From Fomes fomentarius (Eukaryota; Basidiomycota; Agaricomycetes; Polyporales; Polyporaceae): a DNA stretch of 64,000 bases. The stretch lies in assembly GCA_022606135.1 (NCBI GenBank), contig JABYQN010000006.1, forward strand, positions 2,542,001 to 2,606,000, read 5' to 3'. Below the pieces are notes generated by a model that made no database searches, was not told where the DNA came from, and was given only the letters and a program-made list of their open reading frames with translations. The position numbers and the translations under genes were made by a program. This document shows positions 10,576 through 23,034 of the stretch, piece by piece (position 1 is the first letter of the stretch; each line of letters starts with the position of its first letter).

Positions 10576-13500
10576 ATGAAGGACATCGAGAAGGTCTCTC
10601 TTTCCGACCAGGAGCTGCCTGAGGAGACCGTTGCTCCTCAGCAGCCTTCTCGCTGCGGCTTTCGACGTCTAAAAGGCTTAATTTGCATTGCAGCAATCTA
10701 TGGAGTCTATGCCCTCACGGTACACACTCTGGCATATGTTGGACCGCGCGCCCAGGTCGATAAACCGAGCAGGCCTCATCATAGGCACGACGAGTCATCC
10801 TGGGCTATCGACGCGTTCTTCAGGCAAAAACGACCCATTGAGCAGGATAAAGTTGAGGAGCTCTACCTGTACGTCCGTCTTTCCGTACTCTACTTGCTGT
10901 TATCTACCATGCTTCACGCGTTCACTCACCCCATCTCACATCACCCAGTTCTGTCCCTGACCCTGCCAGTGCGCTCCAAGCCTCACGTGAATACGCGACG
11001 CACCCCCATCTCGCAGGTTCCTCAGAGGACTTTGAAGACGCTAAAGTCATCCTCGAGCTCTTCCAGGACGAGCTTGGGATCTCCGCTCCACCCGAGCCTC
11101 CCGTGTTCGACGCGGGCTCGCCAGAGTCGCGCTCTGCGATTCTCGACATCCACAAGCAGCACAAGCCCTCCGCATGGATCGACAAATACTTCCCGGTCAT
11201 GAACACCCCGCTTGGCCGGTCGCTCTCCATTTTGGGCGACGACGGTCAGCCCGAATGGGAGGCGAATTTGGTTGAGGACGGGGACCCGCGCGACCCCGAG
11301 GCGGCTCAGTACCGCGACCATGTCCCGACGTTCCACGGGCTGAGCGCGGACGGAGACGTCACGGGCGAGGTCGTCTATGTGAACTACGGGCGCAAGGATG
11401 ACTATGACCAGATTATTGCCAACGGCGGGAACCTGACCGGAAAGATCGCCCTCGCCCGTTATGGAGAAGTCTTCCGTGGGTTGAAGGTAAGTACCAGTAT
11501 TGGCAGTGATTTCCAAACCTTACTGAGGGAGTTATCGTGGGGTGCAGATTGAGGGCGCAGAACGGCTCGGGGCGGTCGGGGTGCTCATTTATGACGACAC
11601 GCGCGACGACGGTGCGGTCACGGTCGAGAACGGCTACGCGCCTTACCCTGAAGGTCCCGCGCGCAACCCCACTGCCGTGCAGCGCGGAAGTGTGCAGTAC
11701 CTATCTCTGTACCCCGGTGACCCGACGACTCCTGGATTGCCTGCGTACGAGAATGCGACGCGCACAGAGGGCGAGAACATCCCGAAGATCCCGAGCTTGC
11801 CTATATCTGGGGAAAACGCACGCAAACTGCTGCAAGAGATCCCTGGCGGCATATCAGATGATACGTACAACTTGTTGGGCAAGCCGAGCAAGAAGAAGGT
11901 TAGGTTGGTTAACCACGGTAGGTTTCGATGCGTCGTGCTTTCTTTTGGACCGAATGATGACGTCCCTTATAGTTGACACGCGCGTGATCCCAATCTGGAA
12001 CACGATGGCGGTCATCCCTGGACACATCAAGAACGAGACTGTGTTCTACGGTGGCCACCGTGATGGTGAGTGCATCTCATCCACTGCGTGCACAAGGAGT
12101 TGACACTTGCCTCTAAGCTTGGGTCATGGGCGCGGCCGATCCGACTTCCGGCACTGTCACTACTCACGAGGTCGTTCGCGGCCTCGGCGCTCTCCTGAAG
12201 AGCGGATGGAGGCCTCTGCGAAACATCGTCTTGGCAAGCTGGGACGCTGAAGAGGTATGTGCCTCTCCCTCAACAGTGTAGTTGATTCAGAACTTTAATG
12301 TGTGCCATGTCACTGTAGTATGGTTTGATCGGTAGCACCGAGTTCGCAGAGGACTTCCCTGAGTGGATCAGCAAGAGTGTCGTCGCCTATATCAACATCG
12401 GTATGTAGTAGGAATGATACGACTGGTCGTGCTGCCGTCTGATTGTACCATCCACACGATGTTGGCTGATTGCTCCTGTTTGTCGCAGACGTGTCGGCAA
12501 GCGGATCCCAGTGGGGCGCGTCCGCCTCGCCATCACTCGCGCACCTTATCAAGGACGCTGCGCTTGCCGTGCCGCACCCGGTCGATCCTTCCAAAACCCT
12601 CTGGGACGCACGTCAGGACACAGGACCATTCAATGGCGAGGTCGATGAGGTGGTTATGGGCTCGTTCGCAGAGGAACGCGATGACTTCACCTCCTTTGAC
12701 TTGGCAATGCCCGCGCTGGGCTCCGGGAGTGACTACACACCCTTCCTCCAGCACCTCGGGGTACGCTTCCATCTTGGAGAATGGCGGGCATGATGCCATT
12801 GACTGACACCATGATGTCTAGGTCGCGAGCGCGGACCAGGGCTTCACACGCACCCCGTATGATGCGGTGTACCACTATCATTCGATCTACGACTCGCAGC
12901 GGTGGCAGGAAGTCTATGGTGACATTGGCTTTGTCCGACACGTGCGTACACTTGCTGAAAGGGAACTCACCACGATAACTGAATCCACAATTTCACTTTG
13001 CCCTGCAGGTCGCGGTGTCGAAGCACCTTGGTCTGGTCTTGTTGCGCCTCGCGGATTCGATCATCCTGCCGCTCAACACGACTCACTATGCATTCGAGCT
13101 CGATATGTATCTGGACAAGTAAGTCTTATCATGTTGACACGTGTCGGTCATGTCCCTGTTCTGACGTACTTTGTGTGCAGGGTCGAAGATCTTGCACTGA
13201 CGTTGGCCACGGACGCAGACTTCGCGCCCCTTCGTAAGTCCATTGGAGGTCTGCAGGCAGCAAGTGCGGCGTTGGACGGCGAGAAGGAGGAGGCCGAGCG
13301 CAAGTTCCGCGAGTTGCTCGACAAGATCCCGCGCCATCCTAGCCATCTCGCCCACTCCCACCCGCACCCGCACGCACGCGAGCACTCGCACCGGGACGAA
13401 CACGCGGGCGAACAAGGAACGCAGAGCGGACAGGAGCGACCGCACCATGGCCATACCGGTATGCGTGGCCACCACTGTGTGCTGCACCACGGATCAGCTC

Positions 13501-14146
13501 GTTTCTCCGAGTCGTCGTGGCTGCCCGAGTGGCTGAAGCAGCTCCTGGAAAAGATCTTTGGGCACGGGAAGCCGCCGGGGCCTATCGGACGGTTCATCGA
13601 GGCGGCAAAGAGGGTGCAGCGGGCGAACGCGAAGCTGGTTGCGTTCGAACGCGGCTTCATCTCCGAGGAGGGCATCGAGGGCCGGGAGTGGTACAAGCAT
13701 TTGGGCGTCGCGCCTGGCAGGTGGCTCGGTGAGTACCTCTTGTCATTAGCTTGGTTCTTCCTGTTTTCGCCTGCGATGTGTGTTCCGTGAAATCTCGTGA
13801 TGGGGAGGTTCGCGAGGCGCTGCTGTGCAGCTTCTGGGATATCGGGCTGCTCCGCCGTCCTGCTACTGCTGCGGGTCGGGCTCGTGTGGTCTCGCAGTTG
13901 CATGCGGGCATTGAGTTGCGGAGCTCCGAGTTCTACCCTCTTATGGGTAGACTATAGGAATGGACATGGGCGAGGCGTTCCGAGTGATACTGATGAGAAT
14001 CGTCTTTGTGTGCAGGGTACGGGGCGACGACCTTGCCGTCGATCACGGAGGCAATCGTATTCGAGAGAAACGCGACGTTGGCGGAGCAGGAGGCGAGCCG
14101 TGTGGCGGCGCTCCTGGACAACCTTGCGGAGGTTATTAGGCCGTGA
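10576..14146 (+). CDS. M28 zinc peptidase, glutamate carboxypeptidase II-like
   Basis: Type II membrane metallopeptidase of the GCPII/NAALADase and transferrin-receptor family, yeast Vps70/Tre1-like. Eleven exons give 897 aa. A short cytosolic tail precedes one transmembrane helix ([20 protein letters not shown]). A protease-associated domain follows ([32 protein letters not shown]). The M28 core keeps the co-catalytic zinc residues: GGHRDAW (His), GAADPTSG (Asp), [15 protein letters not shown] (catalytic Glu pair), NIDVSASGS (Asp) and YHYHSIYDS (His). The C-terminal helical dimerisation domain is interrupted by a His-rich stretch ([17 protein letters not shown] and further His) encoded within 13340-13500. 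All metal ligands are present, so an active peptidase is expected; the substrate is not predictable, and the vacuolar/endosomal location is by analogy. Confidence 0.9.
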
Positions 14147-14737
14147 GGTTGCCTCTAATGGGAGGTCAAAGATAGATGTATGGTCTTTGCTTTTTCCGAG
14201 TCAGACACGCGCCGTTCGGTCAATCGTTGAGATATGGTATGTTGGTAACTCGTGCGTACGTGTTTCAATGTAAAGCGCTGTTGCTTCATCTGTGCATGAT
14301 GAGGAAAATCATTCATTTCAAGTGCGGACCAGCTGGCTTTCTGTATGGTTGGCTGGAGGAAGAAGAAGATAGGCGACGTGAAAGGCGGGATGACGTCACG
14401 CGTCGCAGCGCGACACGGACACCCGATTGGGAAGCGCTTGGAACGCGGGGAGCCGTGGACGTCGACGACTGAGGGCGGACGCACTCGAGACGTGACGCCG
14501 ATGGCAGCATCCCGCTCTGCTTGCAGGCTGCTCCAATGTCTTGCAGCACTTGCAAATCGGAAGCGTCCGAGGAGAGAGTGCATCCACCTGTGATGTCACC
14601 TGTCGTTCATCTCTCCCGATTGAGTATATATAGCCTCTCGTCTTGTCCCCTAACCTCAGCATCAGCTCGAGTCTCATTGGTATCCAGCACCACTCACTAC
14701 TACCCAGCTTTACCCACTACACGGCCACAAGCAAGCG
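14147..14737. other. Promoter region of the hydroxyacid dehydrogenase
   Basis: About 590 bp after the peptidase stop. It carries a strong TATA element (separate entry). Other open frames are short and overlap on both strands. Confidence 0.5.
14625..14632 (+). promoter_or_regulatory. TATA box
   Basis: TATATATA, a perfect TATA element, lies about 105 bp upstream of the ATG at 14738. Strong TATA boxes in fungi usually mark inducible rather than housekeeping genes, which fits a catabolic oxidoreductase. Confidence 0.6.
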
Positions 14738-16499
14738 ATGGATCCCGAGAACAAGCCCAAGGGTCCCTCCCCTCACTACTCCCTCTACCAACGCGAAGTG
14801 TTCAAGCAAGGAGGTGAAAGCGGCATATGTTCGTTCCCTTGTGTGCTCAGCATGCTACGCATTTTGCTGACGCGTTGTTTCCCAGTGCCTAGCTTCTCTG
14901 TCCACCCCGACGAGCTGCAGGAGTCGACCAAGAAGAAGCTCAACGATCGCGGCTACTTCTATGCCAACTCCAACGCCGGCTTGGGGTGGACCGACAAGGC
15001 TAACAGGTCTGTATCTGGAATGTCTGCGACTTCATACACACGCTGATCCCCGTGGCACTCCGACAGAGAGGCGTTCTACAGATGGCGCATCGTCCCTCGC
15101 ACCTGCGTCGACACCAATACGCGGGACCTGACGAGTACGTCGTCGCCTAACAATCAGACCGCGGTGTATATGTATATGATATGCTCACTTGATTCACAGC
15201 GACTATCTTCGGGCACAAGATTCCCGTGCCTATCATGTTCGCGCCCATCGGCATCAACAAGCTCTACTCGCCTCTTGGGGAACTCATTCCCGCCCGCGTC
15301 GCAGGCGAGTTGGGCATGCCGGTGGGTCGCGTTGTAATCATGTCTGGAGGGACACATAGGTTGAGCTTATGAATGCTACAACAGTACTGCCTTTCCACCG
15401 CCTCGTCCCAGCCCATTGAAGACGTCGCCCGTGCGAATGACGAGGGCGCGGCTGAACGCAACGAGAGCAACTCCGTTCACCAGTACAGCGGTAAGCATAC
15501 CCTCCCCTCAATTCTAACATTACGTCTTATTCATGCCTCGACAGGACCCAACGGCGGCGACGCCAAGAGCCCGCGGTTCTTCCAGCTCTATATGGGCCAC
15601 GACGATGAAGTGGTACGTGCTTTAACCACCTAATTTTCTGGGATCGAAATTGACTCGCTTGGGTTGCCACAGACGCTGTCGCTCCTGAACCGCGCCTGGA
15701 AGTCCGGCTTCGACGTCCTCATGCTCACGACCGACACCTGGCAGCTCGGCTGGCGCCCCACCGACATCAACATCGCCAACTACACCTTCTACTACCCAGG
15801 CACCCCTGGCAACGAGCTCGGGGAGAGCGACCCGGTGTTCAAGGCCAAGTACGGCCCCGCGCTCGCGCGCGACAAGGGCAAGTGGATCGACCACAGCGTG
15901 TGGCACGGCAAGGCGCATACCTGGGAGAAGATCAAGTGGCTCATCGGCGAATGGAAGCGCATTTCGGGCGGACGGCCATTCGTCATCAAGGGCATACAGA
16001 GCGCCGCGGACGCCAAGAAGGCACTCGAGGTCGGATGTGAGGGGATCGTGGTCACCAACCATGCCGGCCGCCAGGTCGATGGGGCGGTGGGCAGCCTTGA
16101 GGTCCTCCCGGAGATCGTCGAGGCCGTTGGGGATAGTGCGTCTAGCCTTTTTTCCCTCCCTAGCGGGTGGCCGGAACTGATATACTTACTCTCTCCGCAC
16201 AATAAACAGAAATGACGATCATCTTCGACTCGGGCATCCGCACCGGCGCAGACGTGTTCAAGGCGATCGCACTGGGCGCGCACGTCGTCATGATCGGCCG
16301 CCTCTTCGTCTGGGGCATGTCGCACGAGGGCGTCCACGGCTGCAGGCACGTCATCAAGAGCCTCCTCGCGGACCTCGACATCCTCATGACCGTCGCTGGC
16401 TACCGCTCCATCACGGAGGACGTCTACAGGAACAAGGATGCACTCAGGTATAGCCCCAGCGGAGTCCCCCCCGGCCCGGGCGAGCACGCGAGGTTGTGA
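14738..16499 (+). CDS. FMN-dependent 2-hydroxyacid dehydrogenase/oxidase
   Basis: A TIM-barrel flavoenzyme of the glycolate oxidase / lactate 2-monooxygenase superfamily, oxidising an L-2-hydroxyacid to the 2-oxoacid. Eight exons (14738-14813, 14886-15006, 15067-15134, 15200-15321, 15385-15490, 15545-15612, 15673-16135, 16210-16499) give 437 aa. Seen: PVPIMFAPIGINKLYSP (FMN-binding strand), FFQLYMGHDD, GFDVLMLTTDTWQLGWRP, PFVIKGIQSAADAKKAL (active-site Lys), TNHAGRQVDGAVGS (catalytic His and substrate Arg), and IIFDSGIRTGADVFKAIALG (phosphate-binding loop). No cytochrome b2 domain or signal peptide, so probably cytosolic; no C-terminal SKL either. It is closer to the fungal lactate-monooxygenase-like branch than to glycolate oxidase; the exact substrate is unknown. 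Confidence 0.88.
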
Positions 16500-17037
16500 A
16501 TGTCTAGATATTGGATTGCGGCGGAGTTGATGACTTCTGACTCTGTGAAGAGGACGGGCATCGGGAGTCATATAGAGCCGGTGCCCACAAGCAGAGTCAT
16601 TTGCTAGGTTGTTGTAAATGATTTGTGCCGAATAACCACCACTCCATGTGTCTCTGTTTCGATATGACATCATGTGCATCATCAACCAGCGGTGGCACTC
16701 TGCGATATTGCACTTACAGAGGGACATTCAAAGATCCAAACACGGTCGCGCCATGGCTCGGATGACAGTGGCCCTTGCAGACCTAGTACAACTTGTGGAC
16801 CCTTCCAGACCGCGTGCGGCGCTTAAACGGGCCCGGCGGGCCGGAGTCCCGCTCCTTTGGAAAGAGCTGTAAAGACGGGAAGTCCGAGATGATGCCAGAC
16901 TCGGGTTTGCTCTCATGATCATGCATCGTGGCTGATGGCTGCATTCAAATGCGTATCTGGAACGAGGACTGCATCACAAATGGGTATCATCTCTTTCGAA
17001 GTTCGCTGACACAGACTTTTGCCGCATAGACAAACCT
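16500..17037. other. Intergenic between convergent genes
   Basis: Holds the two 3' untranslated regions. No supported gene or repeat. Confidence 0.5.
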
Positions 17038-18740
17038 CTACGCAGAGGCCCTCCGGGGACTCGTGAATGTATCCTCCCGGGCCGATTCGGGATCCTCATC
17101 CCTTCTGTGCGTCGGGTCCGGGCCAAAATGCACTCTGCTATCGCCAGAGGATCGCGTACTGCCCATGAAGCTGTGGGTGCCATGGGCATCGGCGTTGGCG
17201 ACGTAACTATTCTGACCCGTCGTCATTTGCAGGTCTGACTCCGAGTCGGGGCGCGAGCGTTTCTCTGACTGAGCGCAAAGATCCCGAGCTACTGGGAGTT
17301 CGGGATGGGGATCAAGTGGGCCAATCTCCGCATCGGGTTCGAGTCTTGTCCGAGCACCCTCATCTCCTCCCGCCTCGGTCTCGGCCCACTGGTAGCCCGA
17401 GAGCGAGCGGCGGCCGGGGGCACTCGAGTTCAGGCGTTCGCGGAACTTTGTACGCGAGTTGAGCGTGCGGAGGAGACCGAGCGTGTACACCTTTCCTGTG
17501 AGGACTGCGAAGAACAGGTCGAGGTGCAACGGGGAGGGGTTGGACAAACCACCGCCGTCCGCGTCGCGGAGGGAGTAGATGATGGCCGAGGCGAGCATGC
17601 AAGAGGCGGGCAGCATCGCGGTCTCCCACGTGATGGCGATGATGTGTGTGAGAGTGTTGTCGAGGTACTGGAACCCGGTTCTCGTGCGCCATAGGGAGAT
17701 GGATACTATAGAATGGGCGGGAAAGAGTATGTCAGTGTGAGGGATTGAAAAGGATACGTGAGAGAAGGACGGTTACAAATCACAGTGATGGACATGGCCA
17801 GGAGGAAGGTACCGTACACCCATTGTGGATAGGCGAACACACTTGCATGCAGAGCCTGAAATAATACGAGGGTAAGCGAATGAACCAACCAATGTCTAGA
17901 CAAAAAAGGCGTCAAGAAAGGTTCTTACGTCAACATGCCCAGTGACCGCGATGGGTCCGGGGATCATGGCAATCTTCACCGTCTAAAGAAGAGGTGATTG
18001 ATAATGCTATGAGCTTACGATGCACTATGGAATCCATGACGCACCAGAATAATATTCGCAGCCAGTGTAGCGAAGCACAGGCCGGCGAGATAAAACAGCA
18101 CCCATTTATTCTTGCCGGTGATCTACACACGGCCCGCCGTCAGCCACTTCAGTAGCTAAGTCAGAGACGTCCTGAACGCACCCTGAAGCATCGTCTGATG
18201 AGGAAACCCTCGCAAAGCGTGCATATGATCCCGTTGCACAAGAACTCGGCGAAGTGCAAGGGGTTATTCCACTACGAGCGACGGTGAGCCAGTGCGATAC
18301 TTGTGACCATGGCTACGCACCCAGTGGATCGCAATGATCGACTCCCCCCAGACTTTGTAGCTCTCCAACATTGTCTGCAATCTGCGCGAAACATGTAGTG
18401 CGACGTAATGCCGGGAGATAGGTACTCACAAGGAAAACACTAGCAACGTGCATACATACACTCGCAGTGAGAGAGGGTCGTCTTCCGAACGATCATAGAA
18501 CTTCTTCGCCTGGTAACAGACATGTGAGCACATACACGAAGCTGGTCAGTGTATGTATGTATACCTGGGTAATAATGACCCCTACGATCAAGCCAGCGGT
18601 GAGCTCAGCATCTGAAGACGAACGAACACTTGCCTACCCTGAATCAGATATTGCAACCAACTCTGTACAAGTATAGGCCCTGCCGTCGCTTGGTCTGGCG
18701 AGTGTGTCACCAAGAGGGGGTCGTCCCTAAGGAAGTGCAT
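17038..18740 (-). CDS. DUF6534-family integral membrane protein
   Basis: A multi-helix protein of a family abundant in agaricomycetes and of unknown function. Small exons can be chained on the minus strand: MHFLRDDPLLVTHS at 18740, then AELTAGLIVGVIITQ, KKFYDRSEDDPLSLRVYVC, LQTMLESYKVWGESIIAIHW, HFAEFLCNGIICTLCEGFLI, KWVLFYLAGLCFATLAANII, HASVFAYPQWVYGTFLLAMS and the diagnostic C-terminal DNTLTHIIAITWETAMLP plus a last helix before FFAVLTGKVYTLGLLRTLNS. This order matches the family's seven hydrophobic segments. A polar tail with Ser/Arg/Asp follows. The first exon is the least certain because family members usually begin closer to helix 1. Some members have been likened to receptors, but no function is assigned. 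Confidence 0.72.
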
Positions 18741-19091
18741 CCTGTGCCTACAAGAAGGTGAGAGTAGAAACGAGGATGAAAAGTCACAAACCTTCGTCAG
18801 CCGCAAACCTTTCTGGCAACAGTGGCTTGCAAAACGCCCTGTAGATCGCCGTGTGCCATGCAGGATACGGCTGGATGACTCGCAGAACAGCGTTCTCGGG
18901 CAATAGGAACGGACACGATCATAATGTGGCTGGAAGCAATAGGGAGAGATCATACAGTGACTAGTAGGGAGTATTCTTGCATTAGCCTAGCACATGTTAA
19001 TAGACCTGTAAGACTATATGGAAGTATCCTTAAGAGGGGAAGCTTTAGAGAAGTAGCGATATAGGAGCGACCAAGTAGGGTCGACGGTCGA
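18741..19091. other. Intergenic spacer
   Basis: A 351-bp spacer between two minus-strand genes; AT-richer than its surroundings. It presumably contains the promoter of the DUF6534 gene and the 3' end of the next gene. No supported feature. Confidence 0.45.
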
Positions 19092-21501
19092 CTAGCCTTG
19101 CGCGTCTCCTGCCTGCTGTTCAGCGACCTTACTTCGGAGAATTTCCCACCCACGTGGGTGGACAGTTTCGCAATGCTCGATCAGCTGCTGCTCAGAAGCC
19201 CCGACGAAGGGCGTGGGCACCTCGGTGGTGTGGCCCCGATTGTACCTCGACCTGCATCCAGAAGATGAGCATATCCATTGTTGGTCGGAAGGAAGGGCTA
19301 GAAGATAAAGGGGGACAACATACCTGCACATCTTGCACCAAAGTTTCGTCTCATCATTGTCGTCGGGATCGAAGTTCGCTTCGATACAATCCTGCTCAAC
19401 CGTAGTCTGCTGCTCCTGCTCTACCTGCGCATGCACATCACTCATGACAGCGTCAGGAGTGACCGAAGGGGTCCGAACGGGTGTGCTTGCTGGTGCAGAA
19501 GGCGGCGGCTGAGGTTGACTGGGTGCGCTTACAGCCCCTTGCCGGTTTACCTGCGGCGTCGGAGCGATCGATGTCGGCGTCGGCGGAGTGCCATACTGCT
19601 GCTGCGCTTGATGGACGGCGGGGTGGATCTGCATATACTGTACAGGTGCGCCCACAGCTGCCTGCTGCGATTGTGTATGAGGATGAGGAGATAGGGCACC
19701 CTGAGGCTGAGACTGTGGTTGAACGTGAGCAGACGCCTGGGTCATCGGGGCAGACTGTGGCTGATGAGGAGGTGCGACCTGAGGGACCGGCGCAAACCTT
19801 GGGTATTGCGAAGATTGTGGAGACACGGCTTGAGGCACAGGCGACGGGCCGGATTGCAACTGCTGGGGAGTTATAGGGTGAGGCATTTGTGTATAATGCT
19901 GCGACTGCGATATAAATGCATGGGAGGATGATTGAGGCGTTTGTGGAGGATAAGACCATTGGGATGCAGGGACGGTAAATTGTTGGGCTTGAATATGGTG
20001 CCTCTGCGGTGCGTGCACGCTAGTACCCGCGGGACTGACGGGCGCAACCGATGAAGCCATAGGGGCCGCAGCTTGGGGTGAAGGAGCGAACGCTGGATGC
20101 TGAGGGACGTATGCTTGTAGTAGAGGCGGGGCTGCTTGCTGCGGAGGCACGATAGCTTGGTGTAAAGGGGCACTGGCATGAGGTGTGTGCTCGAGCTTTC
20201 GACGTTTTCTCGCTGATTCATCTTGCCCTTCGTCCTGCGTGAGGTCGGTGATAGCGCCAGCAAGAGAACTGCTTGACGGGTTGGACGGGGCATGTGGCGG
20301 AACATGTAAACCTCTGGACGAGGGCGGTCTTGAGGATGACGCCGACCTAGGATACGGCTGTCCCGAACTATTTGCTGTTCCAGGTCGACTGTTCGCAGGG
20401 GAACCTACCAAGCTGAGGCCGGAGAAAGTATTCAAGGGGGAGCCGGACGCCGGACTTTGTCCGGGCCCACGAACGGCAAGAGGCATAGTCAGCGGCGTTG
20501 GTGCAGAGGGACGTCTGTGCTGTGAGATACTAGTGATGTGTTGCCCTGATGCTGACGCTGGCAAGAGCATGGGCAGGGAACCGCGATGCTGAGGGGTTTG
20601 AACCGGGCGCCCAGGGGCGATGTGTGGCATCTTCACGATCTTCAGAGGGATTATAAGACAGCTGTGCTCTTTGACTGACCTTTCGAGGATCTCCATAATG
20701 CTGCGTCATATTTTCTGGCAAAGGCGTGTTCAAGCTATTGGAAAGACAGAATAAAACGTGAGCATACCGCTATGGGGCACGATGGGCTGCCCATGGGGTT
20801 GGACCACAGGATACGATCCAGTTCTCTGTTGCGTGTTCTGCGTGTTCTGCCCAACAACTTGCGGTCCGGGTCTGGGGACCGATCCCGATGGCATTCTCCC
20901 CCGCGACGAAGCATCAGAGACGAAGCGCGACAACTCTTGCCGCAGCATCATAACTTCGTTCAGTCTACGACGTCGAACCTTCTCGGCAACTGCCCACTCT
21001 GATATTTAGGGAAACCACGTACGCATGGTGCAACCTGCCCGCCATCTCATCTCTTTCCTGCGTCAACAACCTCAATTGCTCATGCATCTTCGTAACATGG
21101 ACCTTCTGCTGGTCGAGCGGCGCCTGAAGAAGGCTTACGCGTTGATCCTGCTGTTGTATGAACGTCGCGAGCGAGCGGTTGTCCGCATACAGTTTCTGGT
21201 TGTCCGCGCTGAGCATCGCACACGTCTTCTGCAGCGCGACATACTCCTGCAGGAGTGTCGGCCGGTAGCCCAGCTCCGCTAGGCATTCGTTTTGGGTCTC
21301 AGCGAGGACAGCGAGGACTTCCGGATCTGCCTGGACCGTCACCTCTGCCGCAGGCACTTCCGCACGTGGTTCCCTGTTCCCAAAGCAAACATGTCAGTGT
21401 AGACACAGACAAAGGTTTCGCAGGTAAGAATATTAAGCTTACTCGTGAGCTACAGCCTGTGCGGGCGGCACCGCGGAGTCGACGTTGATCGCATCGCTCA
21501 T
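19092..21501 (-). CDS. Pro/Gln-rich coiled-coil protein with C-terminal zinc-finger-like motif
   Basis: Not recognised as a named family. The start MSDAINVDSAVPPAQAVAHE (21501) is followed by a GTAAGC donor and an exon reading EEPRAEVPAAEVTV. Residues about 40-140 form a heptad-rich coiled coil (TLLQEYVALQKTCAML, SADNQKLYADNRSLATFIQQ, KVHVTKMHEQLRLLTQERDE). A further helix (RRRRLNEVMMLRQELSRF) leads into some 400 residues rich in Pro, Gln, Ser and Ala. Near the C-terminus a short intron (about 19259-19322) joins LWCKMC to RSRYNRGHTTEVPTPF, then LIEHCETVHPRGWEILR: paired Cys and His residues that look like a single C2H2-type zinc finger. A basic KRRKLEH motif could be a nuclear signal. The composition suggests a transcriptional co-regulator; that is inference. 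Confidence 0.6.
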
Positions 21502-22210
21502 GTCGCCTGCGGAAGTGGGGACGACGAGGGATTGCCTGGGATTGCGCGGGAGATGCGAGAGGGAAATCAGGGAAATGCAAGGACAGCTAGGCGTTTGCGA
21601 GTGCACTTGGCCATTAATTGTTATTTCAGATCCTCAATTGCAACATGTCTAGGACCCCAGAATTTCTGGGGCGCCTCTCTGCCTCAAACGGAAGGTTAGT
21701 TACCATATCAAGACGCAGACACACCAGGGGTCCTGGCGATCCTTCCTGAGCCGAAGAGATCTGCAAAGCTCTCCGGGAGGTGTTGTACTGACAGAGTGAA
21801 TGCTACTCCCTTCAGTACGCGCTCATGCATCAACCTAGCATAAACACGTTCTCGAGGCTCTCGCACCCTTACTGTTATTACATCCCTGCGGCCTGTGCAT
21901 GTACAAGTAAGTGTGGATCTAGTAAACAGCAGCTAGGACGAGATAGACATAGCGTGTAATCCCGTATGTATCGTAAGCATGTATGCCGAGTCCGTGGTGA
22001 AGAATGGTGGATATGGATGCAGAGCACCATAGCAAATGAATGAGTGTCCGTAGGGAAATGAGTGTCCTGAGAGAAATCCCCCTTCGCGAGCTTAATCTTC
22101 GCCTTTCCCACCCCAAATCCACCGCAGCAGTAACGTCAGCCGGCCCCACAGCCAGGGCGTAAAGTCATCAAGAGAGTACCAGGCGGTCTATGGACATACA
22201 ACGGGCGCAA
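21502..22210. other. Intergenic spacer
   Basis: About 700 bp between two minus-strand genes; it serves as 5' region of the coiled-coil gene. No gene or repeat supported. Confidence 0.45.
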
Positions 22211-23034
22211 TCACGGCGTAGGCGGATGCGTTGCTGCTGGAAACGAGGGACGGCCCCAATCAATAGACCCGTCGGAGGTCGTGACCTCCTCGTATGCCGG
22301 CGCGGGCTGGTACGGCGGTGGTGGTGGATGCCAACGGTAGTGGTCCACTACCTCAGCGAACCGCTGCAACCTGTTCCGTTCCAACTCCTCTATCTCCCGC
22401 TCCAGTTGGTGTCGGCTCATGAAGGCACCTATCCGGTCTCGTGGCGGCGTTCTCCGGTAGCTGTAGAAGCACCGCGCGAGAGCGAACAGGATAAAGAACG
22501 CCAGCGCCGCCCCGACCACCTCGAATACGATAGCGACTGTGCTTTGGCCATGGTGCGCAGGCTGTGAGATTGCTGCAGCCGTTGCTGAAGGGCGGGAATG
22601 GGGTGTCCGGGAGTATGTGATCGGGTAGCCAGGTGTGCGGTCCCCAGTGGGATGCGGAAAGTGGCGGGTGGGGGTAGGGGGGATGATTATGGAATGCGAC
22701 GAACTGAATGTTATTGGCCGATGTGTTGACGACCTACTACCCTCCCTGTCCGAGTTGCCATCGGGCGGTCCGGTCGTTGAGCGCGTATGAGACTCATCTT
22801 CGGATTCTCTAGTTGTGGAAATGCCAACGGGGCGCGTATGGGAAGCGGTAGGCGCAGTGAGCGATAGTGACGCATCGCTGCTTTCAGCTGGAGCAGCGCA
22901 CACGAGTCTGAGTGAGAGTCAGAGTGTGCACACTAGCGAGCCTCTCACCGAGCGCATGGGCGGTAGACGGCAGGCCAGGCTCCGAGAGTGATAGCAAGAC
23001 TCACTGAGAGGAAATTACAAAAGCAAAGGAACAT
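22211..23034 (-). CDS. Single-pass type I membrane protein with PPxY tail
   Basis: Unrecognised family, but the architecture is clear. Exon 1 (23034-22949) encodes a signal peptide, MFLCFCNFLSVSLAITLGAW, and joins through a short 41-nt intron (GTGAGA...CTCAG) to exon 2 (22907-22211); total 260 aa. The Ser/Thr/Pro-rich ectodomain of about 110 residues is a likely O-mannosylation target. One transmembrane helix follows (VAIVFEVVGAALAFFILFAL), then a Cys/Arg stop (RCFYSYRR). The cytosolic tail has a charged helix (MSRHQLEREIEELERNRLQR) and a PPPPPYQPAPAYEEV segment containing a PPxY motif. That motif is the recognition element for WW domains of Nedd4/Rsp5 ligases. The upstream exon is needed because the downstream frame has no ATG before its stop. 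Confidence 0.65.

Noticed and set aside
15792..16727. A 311-codon minus-strand frame
   Set aside because: Antisense to the last exons of the FMN-dependent dehydrogenase; it has no domain of its own.
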